From NCBI GenBank assembly GCA_910585015.1, contig CAJUCT010000002.1:152988-216987 (forward strand): 64,000 nt of DNA, read 5' to 3'. Position 1 is the stretch's first letter. Each line of letters begins with the position of its first letter. The DNA is from an uncultured Acetatifactor sp. (GTDB lineage Bacteria; Bacillota; Clostridia; Lachnospirales; Lachnospiraceae). A program made the position numbers and the translations under genes. This document shows positions 22,861-31,042 of the stretch, piece by piece. The notes below the pieces were generated by a model. That model was not told the DNA's origin. It saw only the letters and a program-made list of their open reading frames with translations, and did no database searches.

Positions 22861-23805
22861 ATGATGGACAAGAACGCGAAAATATATGTGGCAGGGCACC
22901 GGGGGATGGTGGGTTCCGCCATCCTGCGGGAGTTGAAAAAGCAGGGCTATGGAAATATCGTCACCCGTACCCATCAACAGCTTAATCTGTGCAGCCAGCA
23001 GGCGGTGGAGGATTTTTTTGCCGAGGAGAGACCGGAATATGTATTTTTGGCGGCGGCGAAGGTGGGAGGCATCGAGGCCAACGAAAGCGCGCTGGCGGAT
23101 TTCATGTATGACAACATGATGCTGGAGATGAATGTGATCCACAGCGCCTGGAAACATGGCTGCAAAAAACTGGAATTTCTGGGTTCCTCCTGCATCTATC
23201 CCCGGATGGCGCCCCAGCCCATGCCGGAAAGTTGTCTGCTCACCAGCGAACTGGAGAAGACCAATGAAGCCTATGCTCTGGCCAAGATTTCGGGATTGAA
23301 GTACTGTGAATTTCTGAACAGGCAGCACGGAACGGATTATATCTCTGTGATGCCCACTAATTTATACGGTCCCAATGACAATTACCATCCCACCCACAGC
23401 CATGTGCTGCCCGCGCTGATCCGGCGTTTCCATGAGGCGAAGGAGCAGGGACTTCCCTATGTAACCTGTTGGGGGGACGGCAGCGCTCTCAGGGAATTTC
23501 TCTATGTGGATGATCTGGCTGAACTGTGCGTTTTTCTGATGAACCATTACAGCGGCAATGAGACAGTGAACGGGGGGACGGGCAAGGAACTGAGCATTCG
23601 TGAACTTGCCCATACAGTGGCAAGGATTGTGGGCTATGAGGGAGAGATCCGCTGGGATGCCAGCAAGCCCAACGGGACGCCGAGGAAGCTCTTGGACGTG
23701 AGCAAAGCCAAGGCACTGGGCTGGCAGTACCACACGGAGTTGGAGGAGGGAATCCGGCTGGCATACGATGATTTTTTGCATAACCCCATGCGGGCGGAGC
23801 GATAA
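22861..23805 (+). CDS. fcl: GDP-L-fucose synthase
   Basis: ATG 22861 (or 22864) follows GGAAAGGAG; the in-frame ATG at 22804 has no ribosome binding site. The product of about 314 residues is an extended short-chain dehydrogenase with NADP-binding motif GHRGMVGSA near the start, catalytic serine in LGSSCIYP, and YALAK holding the catalytic tyrosine and lysine. LYGPNDNYHPTHSHVLPALI and GDGSALREFLYVDDLA are diagnostic of GDP-fucose synthase. It converts GDP-4-keto-6-deoxymannose to GDP-L-fucose for surface polysaccharides. The usual partner gmd is not adjacent. Confidence 0.92.
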   Translation: MMDKNAKIYVAGHRGMVGSAILRELKKQGYGNIVTRTHQQLNLCSQQAVEDFFAEERPEYVFLAAAKVGGIEANESALADFMYDNMMLEMNVIHSAWKHGCKKLEFLGSSCIYPRMAPQPMPESCLLTSELEKTNEAYALAKISGLKYCEFLNRQHGTDYISVMPTNLYGPNDNYHPTHSHVLPALIRRFHEAKEQGLPYVTCWGDGSALREFLYVDDLAELCVFLMNHYSGNETVNGGTGKELSIRELAHTVARIVGYEGEIRWDASKPNGTPRKLLDVSKAKALGWQYHTELEEGIRLAYDDFLHNPMRAER

Positions 23806-23878
23806 TTTTGGATGTCTTGCGCAGTCATAATGTAAGAATAGTCTGGGTTATACAGAAAGCGGAAAACGAAAAAAAAGA

Positions 23879-23906
23879 GGAGCTTGACACAGGTCAGGCT
23901 CCTTAC
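23879..23906. terminator. Bidirectional terminator between fcl and the XRE gene
   Basis: AGGAGCTTGAC and GTCAGGCTCCT form a stem bordered by an A-run on the left and ACTTTATT on the right. It can serve both convergent genes and is strongest for the minus strand, where T residues follow. Confidence 0.7.
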
Positions 23907-23930
23907 TTTATTCCTCATATTTCATGATAT

Positions 23931-24407
23931 CTAAAATTCCAAGTCCGTCGGAGGGAGGGATTCATCCCAGTTATCTTCTTCGCTTTCATTGTATTCGGGT
24001 TCTAAAACAGGAGGGACAAAATCCCTATTCCCCTGTTCCGGTCCGGAGAGGGACGGCAGAACGGCACCGTCACATACAGACAACATGGTGAGATATTTTA
24101 CCAGATCCCGGCGCCCTTCCGGGGACAGTTCCAGAATGGCGTTCATGATATCACCGGCGGTATAATGGTCGATTAACTCCCGGGTCAAATCGTCAATAGG
24201 AGAGATATAATCTGTGCGATCCAGCAGGTAATCAGCGGATACATGGAAATAACTGGCAAGCTTACCCAGGGTTTTCAAGTCAGGGGAATGTATGCCGTTT
24301 TCATAATTAGAGATAGTGCCCACCGACACATGTAGATATACAGCCAGCTGTTTCTGGTATATTCCCCGTTCTATCCGCAGACGGTACAGTTTTTCTCCGA
24401 GGTCCAT
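23931..24407 (-). CDS. XRE-family helix-turn-helix regulator
   Basis: The 158-residue protein has an N-terminal XRE domain (residues 1-62), including QKQLAVYLHVSVGTISNYEN and ADYLLDRTDY. A helical middle region follows (ELIDHYTAGDIMNAILELSP), then an acidic, probably disordered C-terminus. ATG 24407 lies behind AGGAGAGAG. Upstream, TTTTTCGAAAAA at 24461-24472 is a perfect palindrome that may be its own operator. Targets are unknown. It is a single gene with a shared terminator. Confidence 0.85.
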   Translation of the reverse strand: MDLGEKLYRLRIERGIYQKQLAVYLHVSVGTISNYENGIHSPDLKTLGKLASYFHVSADYLLDRTDYISPIDDLTRELIDHYTAGDIMNAILELSPEGRRDLVKYLTMLSVCDGAVLPSLSGPEQGNRDFVPPVLEPEYNESEEDNWDESLPPTDLEF

Positions 24408-24605
24408 AATCTCTCTCCTGATCTTTAGAAAGTTTCTATGCTGAGATACATTGTAACGTATTTTTCGAAAAACAAAATAGCATTATAGAGTTTGGATAAA
24501 ATTTGATTTTATGAATCGTAAAATTAAGAAGGAATAAAGTGGAAAACGCGGGACGGAAAATTCTCCAATAATTTTCTAATAAGGAAACTTTTTGGCGAAA
24601 GTCTA

Positions 24606-24634
24606 TTGACAAGCATGATTCAAAGGCATATACT
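24606..24634 (+). promoter_or_regulatory. Main promoter of the rimP-nusA-infB operon
   Basis: A perfect TTGACA (24606-24611), a 17-bp spacer and TATACT (24629-24634). The resulting leader of about 145 nt contains the hairpin at 24665 and a family A repeat. Confidence 0.8.
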
Positions 24635-24664
24635 TTAGAAGAATTAAAGATTGTTAATGACAGT

Positions 24665-24687
24665 AAGAGTGGTTGCAAGCCACTCTT
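24665..24687 (+). promoter_or_regulatory. Leader hairpin in the rimP operon
   Basis: AAGAGTGG-TTGCAAG-CCACTCTT is a perfect 8-bp stem about 25 nt after the predicted transcription start. A short TTTCTT follows, so partial termination or attenuation is possible. Confidence 0.45.
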
Positions 24688-24689
24688 TC

Positions 24690-24780
24690 TTGATGTTATA
24701 CATCCAAACAGGTGTTGATGCATATCGCGGGCCGGCCGGAGCGCGACTTGGGCCAAACTAAAGTTATGCAGGAAAGAGGG
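24690..24780 (+). repeat. Family A repeat upstream of rimP, degenerate copy
   Basis: TTGATG-TTATA-CATCCAAA resembles hairpin 1 of the copy at 2226. GCATATCGCGGGCC corresponds to the left arm of hairpin 2, whose right arm is disrupted. The tail TTATGCAGGAAAGAGGG is conserved and provides the rimP ribosome binding site 4 nt before the ATG. The 24408-24784 gap otherwise holds only the promoter, the leader hairpin and the XRE upstream region. Confidence 0.55.
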
Positions 24781-24784
24781 AAAC

Positions 24785-25249
24785 ATGTCAAAGAGAGAGG
24801 TTTATGAGACCAGGACGGAGGCGTTGCTGCAGCCTATAGCTACGGCCCAGGGCGTGGAGATCTATGATGTGGAGTATGTGAAGGAAGGCAGCGACTATTA
24901 TCTGCGGGCCTATATCGACAAGGCGGAGGGAGTCAGCATCGTGGATTGCGAGAATGTGAGCCGGGCGCTGTCCGACGCGCTGGATCGGGAGGATTTCATC
25001 CCTGACGCCTACATTCTGGAGGTGAGCAGTCCGGGCTTGGGACGCACACTGAAAAAGGACAGACATCTGGCCCGCAGTATCGGCCAGGAGGTGGAGATCA
25101 AGCTGTATAAACCTCTGGAGGGAACCAAGGAGTTTTCCGGTGTATTGAAGTCCTTTGACGAAGGCAGCATTGTGATCACGGGGGATGCGGGGGACTGCGC
25201 TTTTGCGAGAAATGATATAGCGGTGATTCGATTGGCGCTTGACTTTTAA
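24785..25249 (+). CDS. rimP: Ribosome maturation factor RimP
   Basis: The 154-residue product matches RimP throughout: GVEIYDVEYVKEGSDYYLRA in the N-terminal domain, EVSSPGLGRTLKKDRH at the junction and the SH3-like C-terminal domain with KPLEGTKEFSGVL. It binds the 30S precursor and helps its late assembly. This is the first gene of the classical rimP-nusA-infB operon. The start codon follows GGAAAGAGGG contributed by the upstream repeat. The gene order and full length make the call secure. Confidence 0.95.
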   Translation: MSKREVYETRTEALLQPIATAQGVEIYDVEYVKEGSDYYLRAYIDKAEGVSIVDCENVSRALSDALDREDFIPDAYILEVSSPGLGRTLKKDRHLARSIGQEVEIKLYKPLEGTKEFSGVLKSFDEGSIVITGDAGDCAFARNDIAVIRLALDF

Positions 25250-25291
25250 ACAGGGATTGCCCAGGGGGGCAGAATGGAGGAGAAGTAGAAA

Positions 25292-26512
25292 ATGAATAAG
25301 GAACTGATGGAGGCACTGGATATTCTGGAAAAAGAAAAGGAGATCAGCAAGGAGACATTGTTTGAGGCCATAGAAAATTCGCTGCTGACTGCCTGCAAGA
25401 ACCATTTCGGCAAGGCGGACAATGTCAAGGTGGAGATTGACCGTGAGACTTGTGATTTCCTGTGCTATATGGAAAAGGAAGTGGTGGAGACCAGGGATGA
25501 TGTGGAGGATGGTGTGCTGCAGATTGCCCTGGAGGATGCCCGGGAACTTTCCCAGAAGGCCCAGGTGGGCGATATCCTGAACGTGGAGATCAAATCCAAG
25601 GAGTTCGGGCGTATTGCCACCCAGAATGCCAAGAATGTGATCCTGCAGAAGATCCGTGAGGAAGAGCGCAGTGTGATTTACAACCAGTATTTTGAGAAGG
25701 AGAAGGATGTGGTGACCGGCGTGGTACAGCGCTATATTGGCCGGAACATCAGCATCAATCTGGGCAAGGCGGATGCCATGCTCACCGAGAGCGAGCAGGT
25801 CCGGGGGGAGGTGTTTATGCCTACGGAGCGCATCAAGGTGTATGTGCTGGAAGTGAAGAACACCCCCAAGGGCCCGCGCATCAATGTGAGCCGCACTCAT
25901 CCGGAACTGGTAAAAAGGTTGTTTGAGTCTGAGGTGACGGAGATCAAGGACGGCACGGTGGAGATCATGAGCATTGCCCGTGAGGCGGGCAGCCGTACCA
26001 AGCTGGCGGTGTGGTCCCACAATCCCAACGTGGATGCGGTGGGCGCCTGTGTGGGGCTCAACGGCGCCAGAGTCAACGCCATCGTGGAGGAACTGCGGGG
26101 CGAGAAGATCGATATTGTGAACTGGGATGAGAATCCGGGCAATCTGATCCAGAATGCCCTGTCCCCGGCCAAGATCGTAGCCGTTTTTGCGGATCCCGAC
26201 GAGAAGACCGCCAAGGTGGTGGTGCCGGACTACCAACTCTCCCTGGCCATAGGCAAGGAGGGACAGAACGCCCGGCTGGCAGCCAGGCTCACCGGCTATA
26301 AGATCGATATCAAGTCCGAGACCCAGGCCAAGGACGCGCCGGGCTTCCGCTATGAGGATTACTTGGACGATGAGTACGACGAGGATGAGGATTATATAGA
26401 GGAATATGACGGCGGGGACGGCGAGTATGCCGGGGAATATGAAGGCGACGGCGGGGACACTGAGGAGTACGAAGGCGGCGGGGAGTATGCCGACGGCGGA
26501 TACCAGGAATAA
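25292..26512 (+). CDS. nusA: Transcription termination/antitermination factor NusA
   Basis: The 406-residue product has the N-terminal RNA polymerase-binding domain (MNKELMEALDILEKEKEISK), an S1 domain (VVTGVVQRYIGRNISINLGK) and two KH domains (AREAGSRTKLAVWSHNPNVD; AIGKEGQNARLAARLTGYKI). After about residue 350 comes an acidic, repetitive tail of D, E, Y and G. It binds RNA polymerase and modulates pausing, termination and rRNA antitermination. ATG 25292 follows a GGAGGAG site 42 nt after rimP, so the two are co-transcribed. Confidence 0.95.
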   Translation: MNKELMEALDILEKEKEISKETLFEAIENSLLTACKNHFGKADNVKVEIDRETCDFLCYMEKEVVETRDDVEDGVLQIALEDARELSQKAQVGDILNVEIKSKEFGRIATQNAKNVILQKIREEERSVIYNQYFEKEKDVVTGVVQRYIGRNISINLGKADAMLTESEQVRGEVFMPTERIKVYVLEVKNTPKGPRINVSRTHPELVKRLFESEVTEIKDGTVEIMSIAREAGSRTKLAVWSHNPNVDAVGACVGLNGARVNAIVEELRGEKIDIVNWDENPGNLIQNALSPAKIVAVFADPDEKTAKVVVPDYQLSLAIGKEGQNARLAARLTGYKIDIKSETQAKDAPGFRYEDYLDDEYDEDEDYIEEYDGGDGEYAGEYEGDGGDTEEYEGGGEYADGGYQE

Positions 26513-26524
26513 GGGGGCGGCGTG

Positions 26525-26797
26525 ATGGCAAAGAAAGTTCCCTTGCGGCAGTGCGTCGGCTGCGGCGAGATGAAGAACAAGAGGGATATGATGAGGGTTC
26601 TGAGAGCCGCTGACGGAGCGATCTGCCTGGATGTAACAGGAAAAAAGAACGGCAGGGGCGCATATATTTGTACACAGAGAGAATGTCTGCAGAAGGCCCG
26701 CAGGAACAAAGGGCTGGAGCGCTCCTTTAAGATGAGTATTCCTGAGGAAGTATATGAGACCCTGGATAAGGAGTTTAATAATATTGAGGCAAAATAA
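26525..26797 (+). CDS. rnpM: YlxR/RnpM family RNA-binding protein
   Basis: This 90-residue DUF448 protein has RQCVGCGEMKNKRDMMRVLR, followed by GRGAYICTQRECLQKARRNK. These are the two conserved cysteine-containing blocks of the YlxR fold. In Bacillus the protein (RnpM) binds RNase P RNA and modulates its activity. The ATG at 26525 directly follows a GTG at 26522; GGGGGCGG serves as ribosome binding site. It lies 12 nt after nusA and overlaps the next gene by 14 bp, the usual order in Firmicutes. Confidence 0.9.
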   Translation: MAKKVPLRQCVGCGEMKNKRDMMRVLRAADGAICLDVTGKKNGRGAYICTQRECLQKARRNKGLERSFKMSIPEEVYETLDKEFNNIEAK

Positions 26798-27143
26798 GGT
26801 ATTATCATTGCTCGGACTGGCAATCAGAGGGCATAATTTGGTAAGCGGTGAGTTTCAGACGGAGAACGCAGTAAAGAGTGGGCACGCTATGCTGGTTATC
26901 GTGGCAGAGGATGCGTCAGCGAATACCAAAAAGTTTTTTACAGACAAGAGTTCCTATTATGGTGTTCCGATCTATCAGTATGGAACCAAGGAAAACTTGG
27001 GCAGAGCCATAGGAAAGGAACAGAGGTCTTCTCTGGCAGTATGTGATGCAGGTTTGGCACAGGCGGTTATAAAGGCACTGGAGGGTGAAGGTGTCTGCCA
27101 GGTAAAGGGAGGTAGTGAGCATGGCAAAAATGAAGGTACATGA
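26784..27143 (+). CDS. ylxQ: L7Ae-family ribosomal protein YlxQ
   Basis: A TTG at 26784 is preferred as start because AAGGAG (26768-26773) lies 10 nt upstream and the upstream codons of the longer ORF are antisense-like. The product of about 119 residues has the L7Ae/L30e/S12e core: KVLSLLGLAIRGHNLVSGEF, AVKSGHAMLVIVAEDASANT and YGTKENLGRAIGKEQRSSLA. These proteins bind kink-turn RNA. The gene overlaps both rnpM and, by 23 bp, infB, which suggests translational coupling along the operon. Confidence 0.87.
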   Translation: MRQNKVLSLLGLAIRGHNLVSGEFQTENAVKSGHAMLVIVAEDASANTKKFFTDKSSYYGVPIYQYGTKENLGRAIGKEQRSSLAVCDAGLAQAVIKALEGEGVCQVKGGSEHGKNEGT

Positions 27144-30100
27144 GTTAGCGAAGGAAGTAAACAGGTCGAGCAAGGAGATAGTGGCCTTTTTACAGGAGAA
27201 AGGAATAGAAGCCAAGGCGGCCAATAGTTCCGTAGAGGAAGCCAATGTGGAATTGGTGAGAAAGGCTTTTGGCGGAAAGGGAGATATACAGGTGGGAGAG
27301 ACTCGTGAGAAAACCTCAGAGGAGGTAAAAAAGGAGAAAGCTGCGTCGGAAAAGGCCCCGGCGGCTCCTAAAGCGGGGGCGGCAGCGCCGGCTGCGGGGT
27401 CCGAGGCGAGGGAGAAGTCTGAAAAGCAGACGGCTCCAAAAAAGAAGAGCAAGATTATCGTTGTCAGTAATCCGCAGAATTCCAAGATGTCGGGACAGAG
27501 GGCAAAGGGGAACGGACAGCAGGGGCAGGGCAGACCCGGACAGGGTAACCGCAATGGTCAGAACGGTCAGAACGGTCAGAACAGTCAAAAGGGTGGCAAT
27601 GGCGGCAGACCCGCCCCCAGAACACCTATCAAGCCGCTGACCCCGCCGTCTCCTACACCCAGTGTGCAGATGGTGACCATGAAACCCCAGCCCAAGCCCA
27701 AGCCGCCCAAGGAGGAGCCGGCAGTGGAGAAGCCGGCGGCAGTGCAGAATACGGTTCAGGCAGCTTCGCAGGGGGCTTCGCAGGGGGCTTCGCAGGGGGC
27801 TTCGCAGGGGGCTTCGCAAGGGGCTTCGCAAGGGGCTTCGCCCCAGAAGCCTGCAGTGGAGAAGGCGGCGGGTAAGCCGCTGCAGGAGCGCGGGCCGGAG
27901 CAGGCCGGTTCTGGCAGGGAGCAGGGCAGAGGTTCCGACAGAAGTACGGATGCCCGTCAGGATAGAGGTTCTGACAGAGGAAGGGAACTACGCTCCGAAC
28001 GAGGGTCTGAACGGAATGAGCGCGGCAATCGTGGCAATGACCGCAGAGAAGGCGGCTATCAGAGCGGCAATGACCGCAGAGAAGGCGGTTATCAGAGCGG
28101 CAGTGACCGCAGAGAAGGCGGCTATCAGAGCGGCAATGACCGCAGAGAAGGCGGCCATCAGGGTGGCAATGACCGCAGAGAAGGCGGTTATCAGGGTGGC
28201 CGTGACGGCCAGAGAAGCGGTTATCAGGGCAATCGTGACGGTCAGAGAGGCGGCTATCAGGGCAATAGAGATGGCCAGCGCGGCGGTCAGGGCGGTCGCG
28301 ACGGCCAGACCAGAGGCGGCTACCAGGGTAATCGCGACGGCCAGAGAAGCGGCGGCTATCAGGGAAACCGGCCGGGCGGCAGCGGCCAGTTTGGTGGCCG
28401 GGGCGCGGCTCCCGGCGGCAGACCGGCATTCGGCAAGGATAATGGCAGCGGACGTTCTTTCGGCGGCGGCAGACCCGGTCAGGGCGACAAGTTCCGCGGC
28501 CAGCAGCAGGGCGGCAAAGGTTTTGCCAGCGAAGCGCCCGGCAAGGACAATGAGAAGCATAGAGAAGAGGAAAAGAGGCGCATCAGCCAGGAGAAGGATA
28601 AGCGCAACCGCAAGGATTATATGTATGAGGACGACGAGGCGCTGAAGAACAAGCCCGGTCGTTTCATAAAGCCTGAGAAGAAAAAGGAAGAGGTGGTGGA
28701 AGAGGCCATCAAGGTCATCGTGCTGCCGGAGTCCATCACCATCAAGGAACTGGCGGAAAAGATGAAGCTGCAGCCCGCGGCCATCATCAAGAAACTGTTC
28801 CTGGAAGGCAAGATCGTCACCGTGAACCAGGAGATTTCCTATGAGGATGCCGAGAACATCGCCATGGAGTACGATATCCTCTGTGAGAAAGAGGTAAAGG
28901 TGGATGTGATCGAAGAACTGCTGAAAGAGGACGAGGAGGCAGAAGAGAACCTGGTGGAAAGGCCCCCTGTAATCTGTGTCATGGGGCATGTTGACCACGG
29001 TAAAACCTCCCTGCTGGATGCCATCCGCAAGACCAATGTCACCGACAAGGAGGCCGGAGGCATTACCCAGCATATCGGTGCTTATACCGTATCCATTAAC
29101 GGTCGGAAGATCACCTTCCTGGACACCCCCGGCCATGAGGCGTTTACCGCCATGCGTATGAGGGGCGCCAACGCCACGGATATTGCAGTCTTGGTGGTAG
29201 CTGCCGACGACGGTGTGATGCCTCAGACTGTAGAGGCCATCAACCACGCCAAGGCGGCGGGTATTGAAATTGTGGTGGCAGTGAACAAGATCGATAAGCC
29301 GGCCGCCAATGTGGAGCGTGTGAAGCAGGAGTTGACAGAGCACGAACTGATCCCTGTGGATTGGGGCGGAACTACGGAGTTTGTACCGGTGTCCGCCAAG
29401 TCCGGAGATGGTATCGAGAACCTGCTGGAGACCATTCTGCTCACCGCTGATATTCTGGAACTGAAGGCAAATCCTGACAGAAAAGCCAGAGGTCTGGTGA
29501 TCGAGGCGGAACTGGATAAGGGCAGAGGCCCGGTGGCCACGGTGCTGGTACAGAAGGGCAGGCTGCAGGTGGGAGATTTCATCTCCGCAGGTTCCAGTCA
29601 CGGAAAAGTCCGTGCTATGATCGACGACAAGGGACGCAGGGTCAAGGAAGCCCTTCCCTCCACTCCCGTGGAGATATTGGGACTTTCTGACGTGCCCAGC
29701 GCGGGCGAGGTATTTATCGCCCACGACAGCGATAAGTCCGCGAAAAATTATGCGGAAACATATTTAGCGCAGAATAAGGAAAAGATGTTAGAGGAGACCA
29801 AGTCCCGCATGTCTCTGGACGATCTCTTCTCCCAGATCAAGGAAGGCAACTTGAAGGAGTTGAATCTGATCGTAAAAGCGGATGTGCAGGGCAGCGTGGA
29901 GGCAGTGAAGCAGTCCTTGATGAAGCTTTCCAACGAGGAGGTCGTGGTAAAATGTATCCACGGCGGTGTGGGAGCCATCAACGAGTCGGATGTGTCTCTG
30001 GCCAGCGCTTCCAATGCCATCATCATCGGCTTCAACGTGCGTCCTGACCCCACGGCCAAGGCCACAGCCGAGAGAGAGCGGGTGGATGTACGTCTCTACA

Positions 30101-30462
30101 AGGTAATCTACCAGGCTATCGAAGATATCGAGGCCGCTATGAAGGGTATGCTTGATCCGATCTTTGAGGAGAAGGTCATCGGCCACGCGGAAGTGCGCCA
30201 GATCTTTAAGGCTTCCGCAGTGGGCAATATTGCCGGTTCCTATGTTCTGGACGGCGTATTCCAGAGAGGCTGCAAGATCCGCATCACCAGGGAAGGCGAA
30301 CAGATCTATGAGGGCGGTCTGGCTTCCCTGAAGCGGTTCAAAGACGACGTAAAAGAAGTTAAGTCCGGTTTTGAGTGCGGTCTTGTATTCGAAGGGTTTG
30401 ACCAGATGCAGGAATTGGATATCGTAGAAGCGTATATCATGGTGGAAGTACCGAGAACCTAA
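27121..30462 (+). CDS. infB: Translation initiation factor IF-2
   Basis: ATG 27121 follows AAAGGGAGG. The 1113-residue factor has an N-terminal IF2_N domain (MAKMKVHELAKEVNRSSKEI), a long disordered region to about residue 500, and a second IF2_N domain (SITIKELAEKMKLQPAAIIK). The GTPase domain follows, with G1 GHVDHGKTS (about 622), G3 DTPGHEAF and G4 NKID, and the remaining C-terminal domains come after it. It places initiator tRNA on the 30S subunit. The linker contains six exact SQGA repeats and many GGYQGNRDGQR-like units, and is longer than usual for the family. Confidence 0.96.
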   Translation: MAKMKVHELAKEVNRSSKEIVAFLQEKGIEAKAANSSVEEANVELVRKAFGGKGDIQVGETREKTSEEVKKEKAASEKAPAAPKAGAAAPAAGSEAREKSEKQTAPKKKSKIIVVSNPQNSKMSGQRAKGNGQQGQGRPGQGNRNGQNGQNGQNSQKGGNGGRPAPRTPIKPLTPPSPTPSVQMVTMKPQPKPKPPKEEPAVEKPAAVQNTVQAASQGASQGASQGASQGASQGASQGASPQKPAVEKAAGKPLQERGPEQAGSGREQGRGSDRSTDARQDRGSDRGRELRSERGSERNERGNRGNDRREGGYQSGNDRREGGYQSGSDRREGGYQSGNDRREGGHQGGNDRREGGYQGGRDGQRSGYQGNRDGQRGGYQGNRDGQRGGQGGRDGQTRGGYQGNRDGQRSGGYQGNRPGGSGQFGGRGAAPGGRPAFGKDNGSGRSFGGGRPGQGDKFRGQQQGGKGFASEAPGKDNEKHREEEKRRISQEKDKRNRKDYMYEDDEALKNKPGRFIKPEKKKEEVVEEAIKVIVLPESITIKELAEKMKLQPAAIIKKLFLEGKIVTVNQEISYEDAENIAMEYDILCEKEVKVDVIEELLKEDEEAEENLVERPPVICVMGHVDHGKTSLLDAIRKTNVTDKEAGGITQHIGAYTVSINGRKITFLDTPGHEAFTAMRMRGANATDIAVLVVAADDGVMPQTVEAINHAKAAGIEIVVAVNKIDKPAANVERVKQELTEHELIPVDWGGTTEFVPVSAKSGDGIENLLETILLTADILELKANPDRKARGLVIEAELDKGRGPVATVLVQKGRLQVGDFISAGSSHGKVRAMIDDKGRRVKEALPSTPVEILGLSDVPSAGEVFIAHDSDKSAKNYAETYLAQNKEKMLEETKSRMSLDDLFSQIKEGNLKELNLIVKADVQGSVEAVKQSLMKLSNEEVVVKCIHGGVGAINESDVSLASASNAIIIGFNVRPDPTAKATAERERVDVRLYKVIYQAIEDIEAAMKGMLDPIFEEKVIGHAEVRQIFKASAVGNIAGSYVLDGVFQRGCKIRITREGEQIYEGGLASLKRFKDDVKEVKSGFECGLVFEGFDQMQELDIVEAYIMVEVPRT
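27763..27834 (+). repeat. 12-bp tandem repeat inside infB
   Basis: Six head-to-tail units of GCTTCGCA(G/A)GGG encode SQGA six times; the first four units are identical, and a seventh diverged unit follows. Such in-frame arrays change length easily by slippage. Confidence 0.9.
28044..28385 (+). repeat. Degenerate in-frame repeats (RGG/NRDGQR-type) inside infB
   Basis: About ten units of 27-36 bp encode variants of NDRREGGYQSG and then NRDGQRGGYQG. The DNA units are similar but not identical. The encoded arginine-glycine-rich segment should be disordered and RNA-binding. The antisense and alternative-frame ORFs seen here are by-products of the repeat. Confidence 0.8.
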
Positions 30463-30652
30463 GACCGGGCGGGGGAAGGAGTCTCCGGGCGGACCATAGC
30501 CAAATGGCGTAGAGAACAAGTAGGGCGGCGTATTTTGCCGCCTTACGTACCGCTGGTTCAGGCATCTGATAAGAGCGCGTCCGATAGGAGACAATACTCC
30601 CCGCCCAGCTTCCCTGGAGGCTAATCCCTCCCAAGAAAGTAGGCAATAATAA
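30463..30652 (+). promoter_or_regulatory. Structured spacer between infB and rbfA
   Basis: This 190-nt gap contains GGGCGGGG near 30468 complementary to CCCCGCCC at about 30599. Within it GGCGGC-GTATTTT-GCCGCC (about 30524-30542) forms a 6-bp stem. GGAGTCTCC and GGAGAC near the arms add further pairing. A multi-branched RNA of about 140 nt is likely. No T run is present, so it is not a simple terminator. Confidence 0.4.
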
Positions 30653-31042
30653 ATGAGAAAAAACAGCATCAAAAACACCCGCGTCAACGGTGAAGTCCAA
30701 CGTGCCCTGGCGGAAATCATCCGCAGCGGCATCAAGGACCCCCGCATCAGTCCTCTGACCAGCGTGGTGGCCGTGGAAGTGGCCCCCGATCTGAAAAGCT
30801 GTAAAGCCTGGATCAGTGTGCTGGGCGGCGACGAGGCCAGAGAGGCCACCTACCAGGGCCTTAGGAGCGCGGAAGGCTATATCCGCTCCCAGCTGGCTAA
30901 ATCCATCAACCTGCGCAACACTCCCGTGATCACCTTCGTCATGGACCAGTCCATCGAGTATGGTGTGCATATGTCCAAGAGGATAGACGAAGTGATCAGC
31001 GCCGACGAAGAGGCAGGGAAGAAAAGTGAGGAAGATAAGTGA
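30653..31042 (+). CDS. rbfA: Ribosome-binding factor A
   Basis: The 129-residue protein starts MRKNSIKNTRVNGEVQRALA, continues with SGIKDPRISPLTSVVAVEVA (the conserved KH-like core) and keeps the usual length and acidic C-terminus. RbfA binds 16S rRNA helix 1 during 30S maturation and is needed for growth in the cold. It follows infB after a structured 190-nt spacer and overlaps nrnA by 4 bp. The ATG at 30653 has only a weak AAGTAGG site, so the leader structure may matter for its translation. Confidence 0.93.
   Translation: MRKNSIKNTRVNGEVQRALAEIIRSGIKDPRISPLTSVVAVEVAPDLKSCKAWISVLGGDEAREATYQGLRSAEGYIRSQLAKSINLRNTPVITFVMDQSIEYGVHMSKRIDEVISADEEAGKKSEEDK

Noticed and set aside
24500..24720. 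A frame reading KSIDKHDSKAYTLEELKIVN suggested a protein remnant upstream of rimP.
   Set aside because: The same bases form a near-consensus TTGACA-17-TATACT promoter and leader hairpin in the right place for the operon. There is no start codon or ribosome binding site.
27763..28385. Regular repeats in infB as a CRISPR array.
   Set aside because: Units are in frame, encode SQGA and arginine-glycine motifs, and have no unique spacers.
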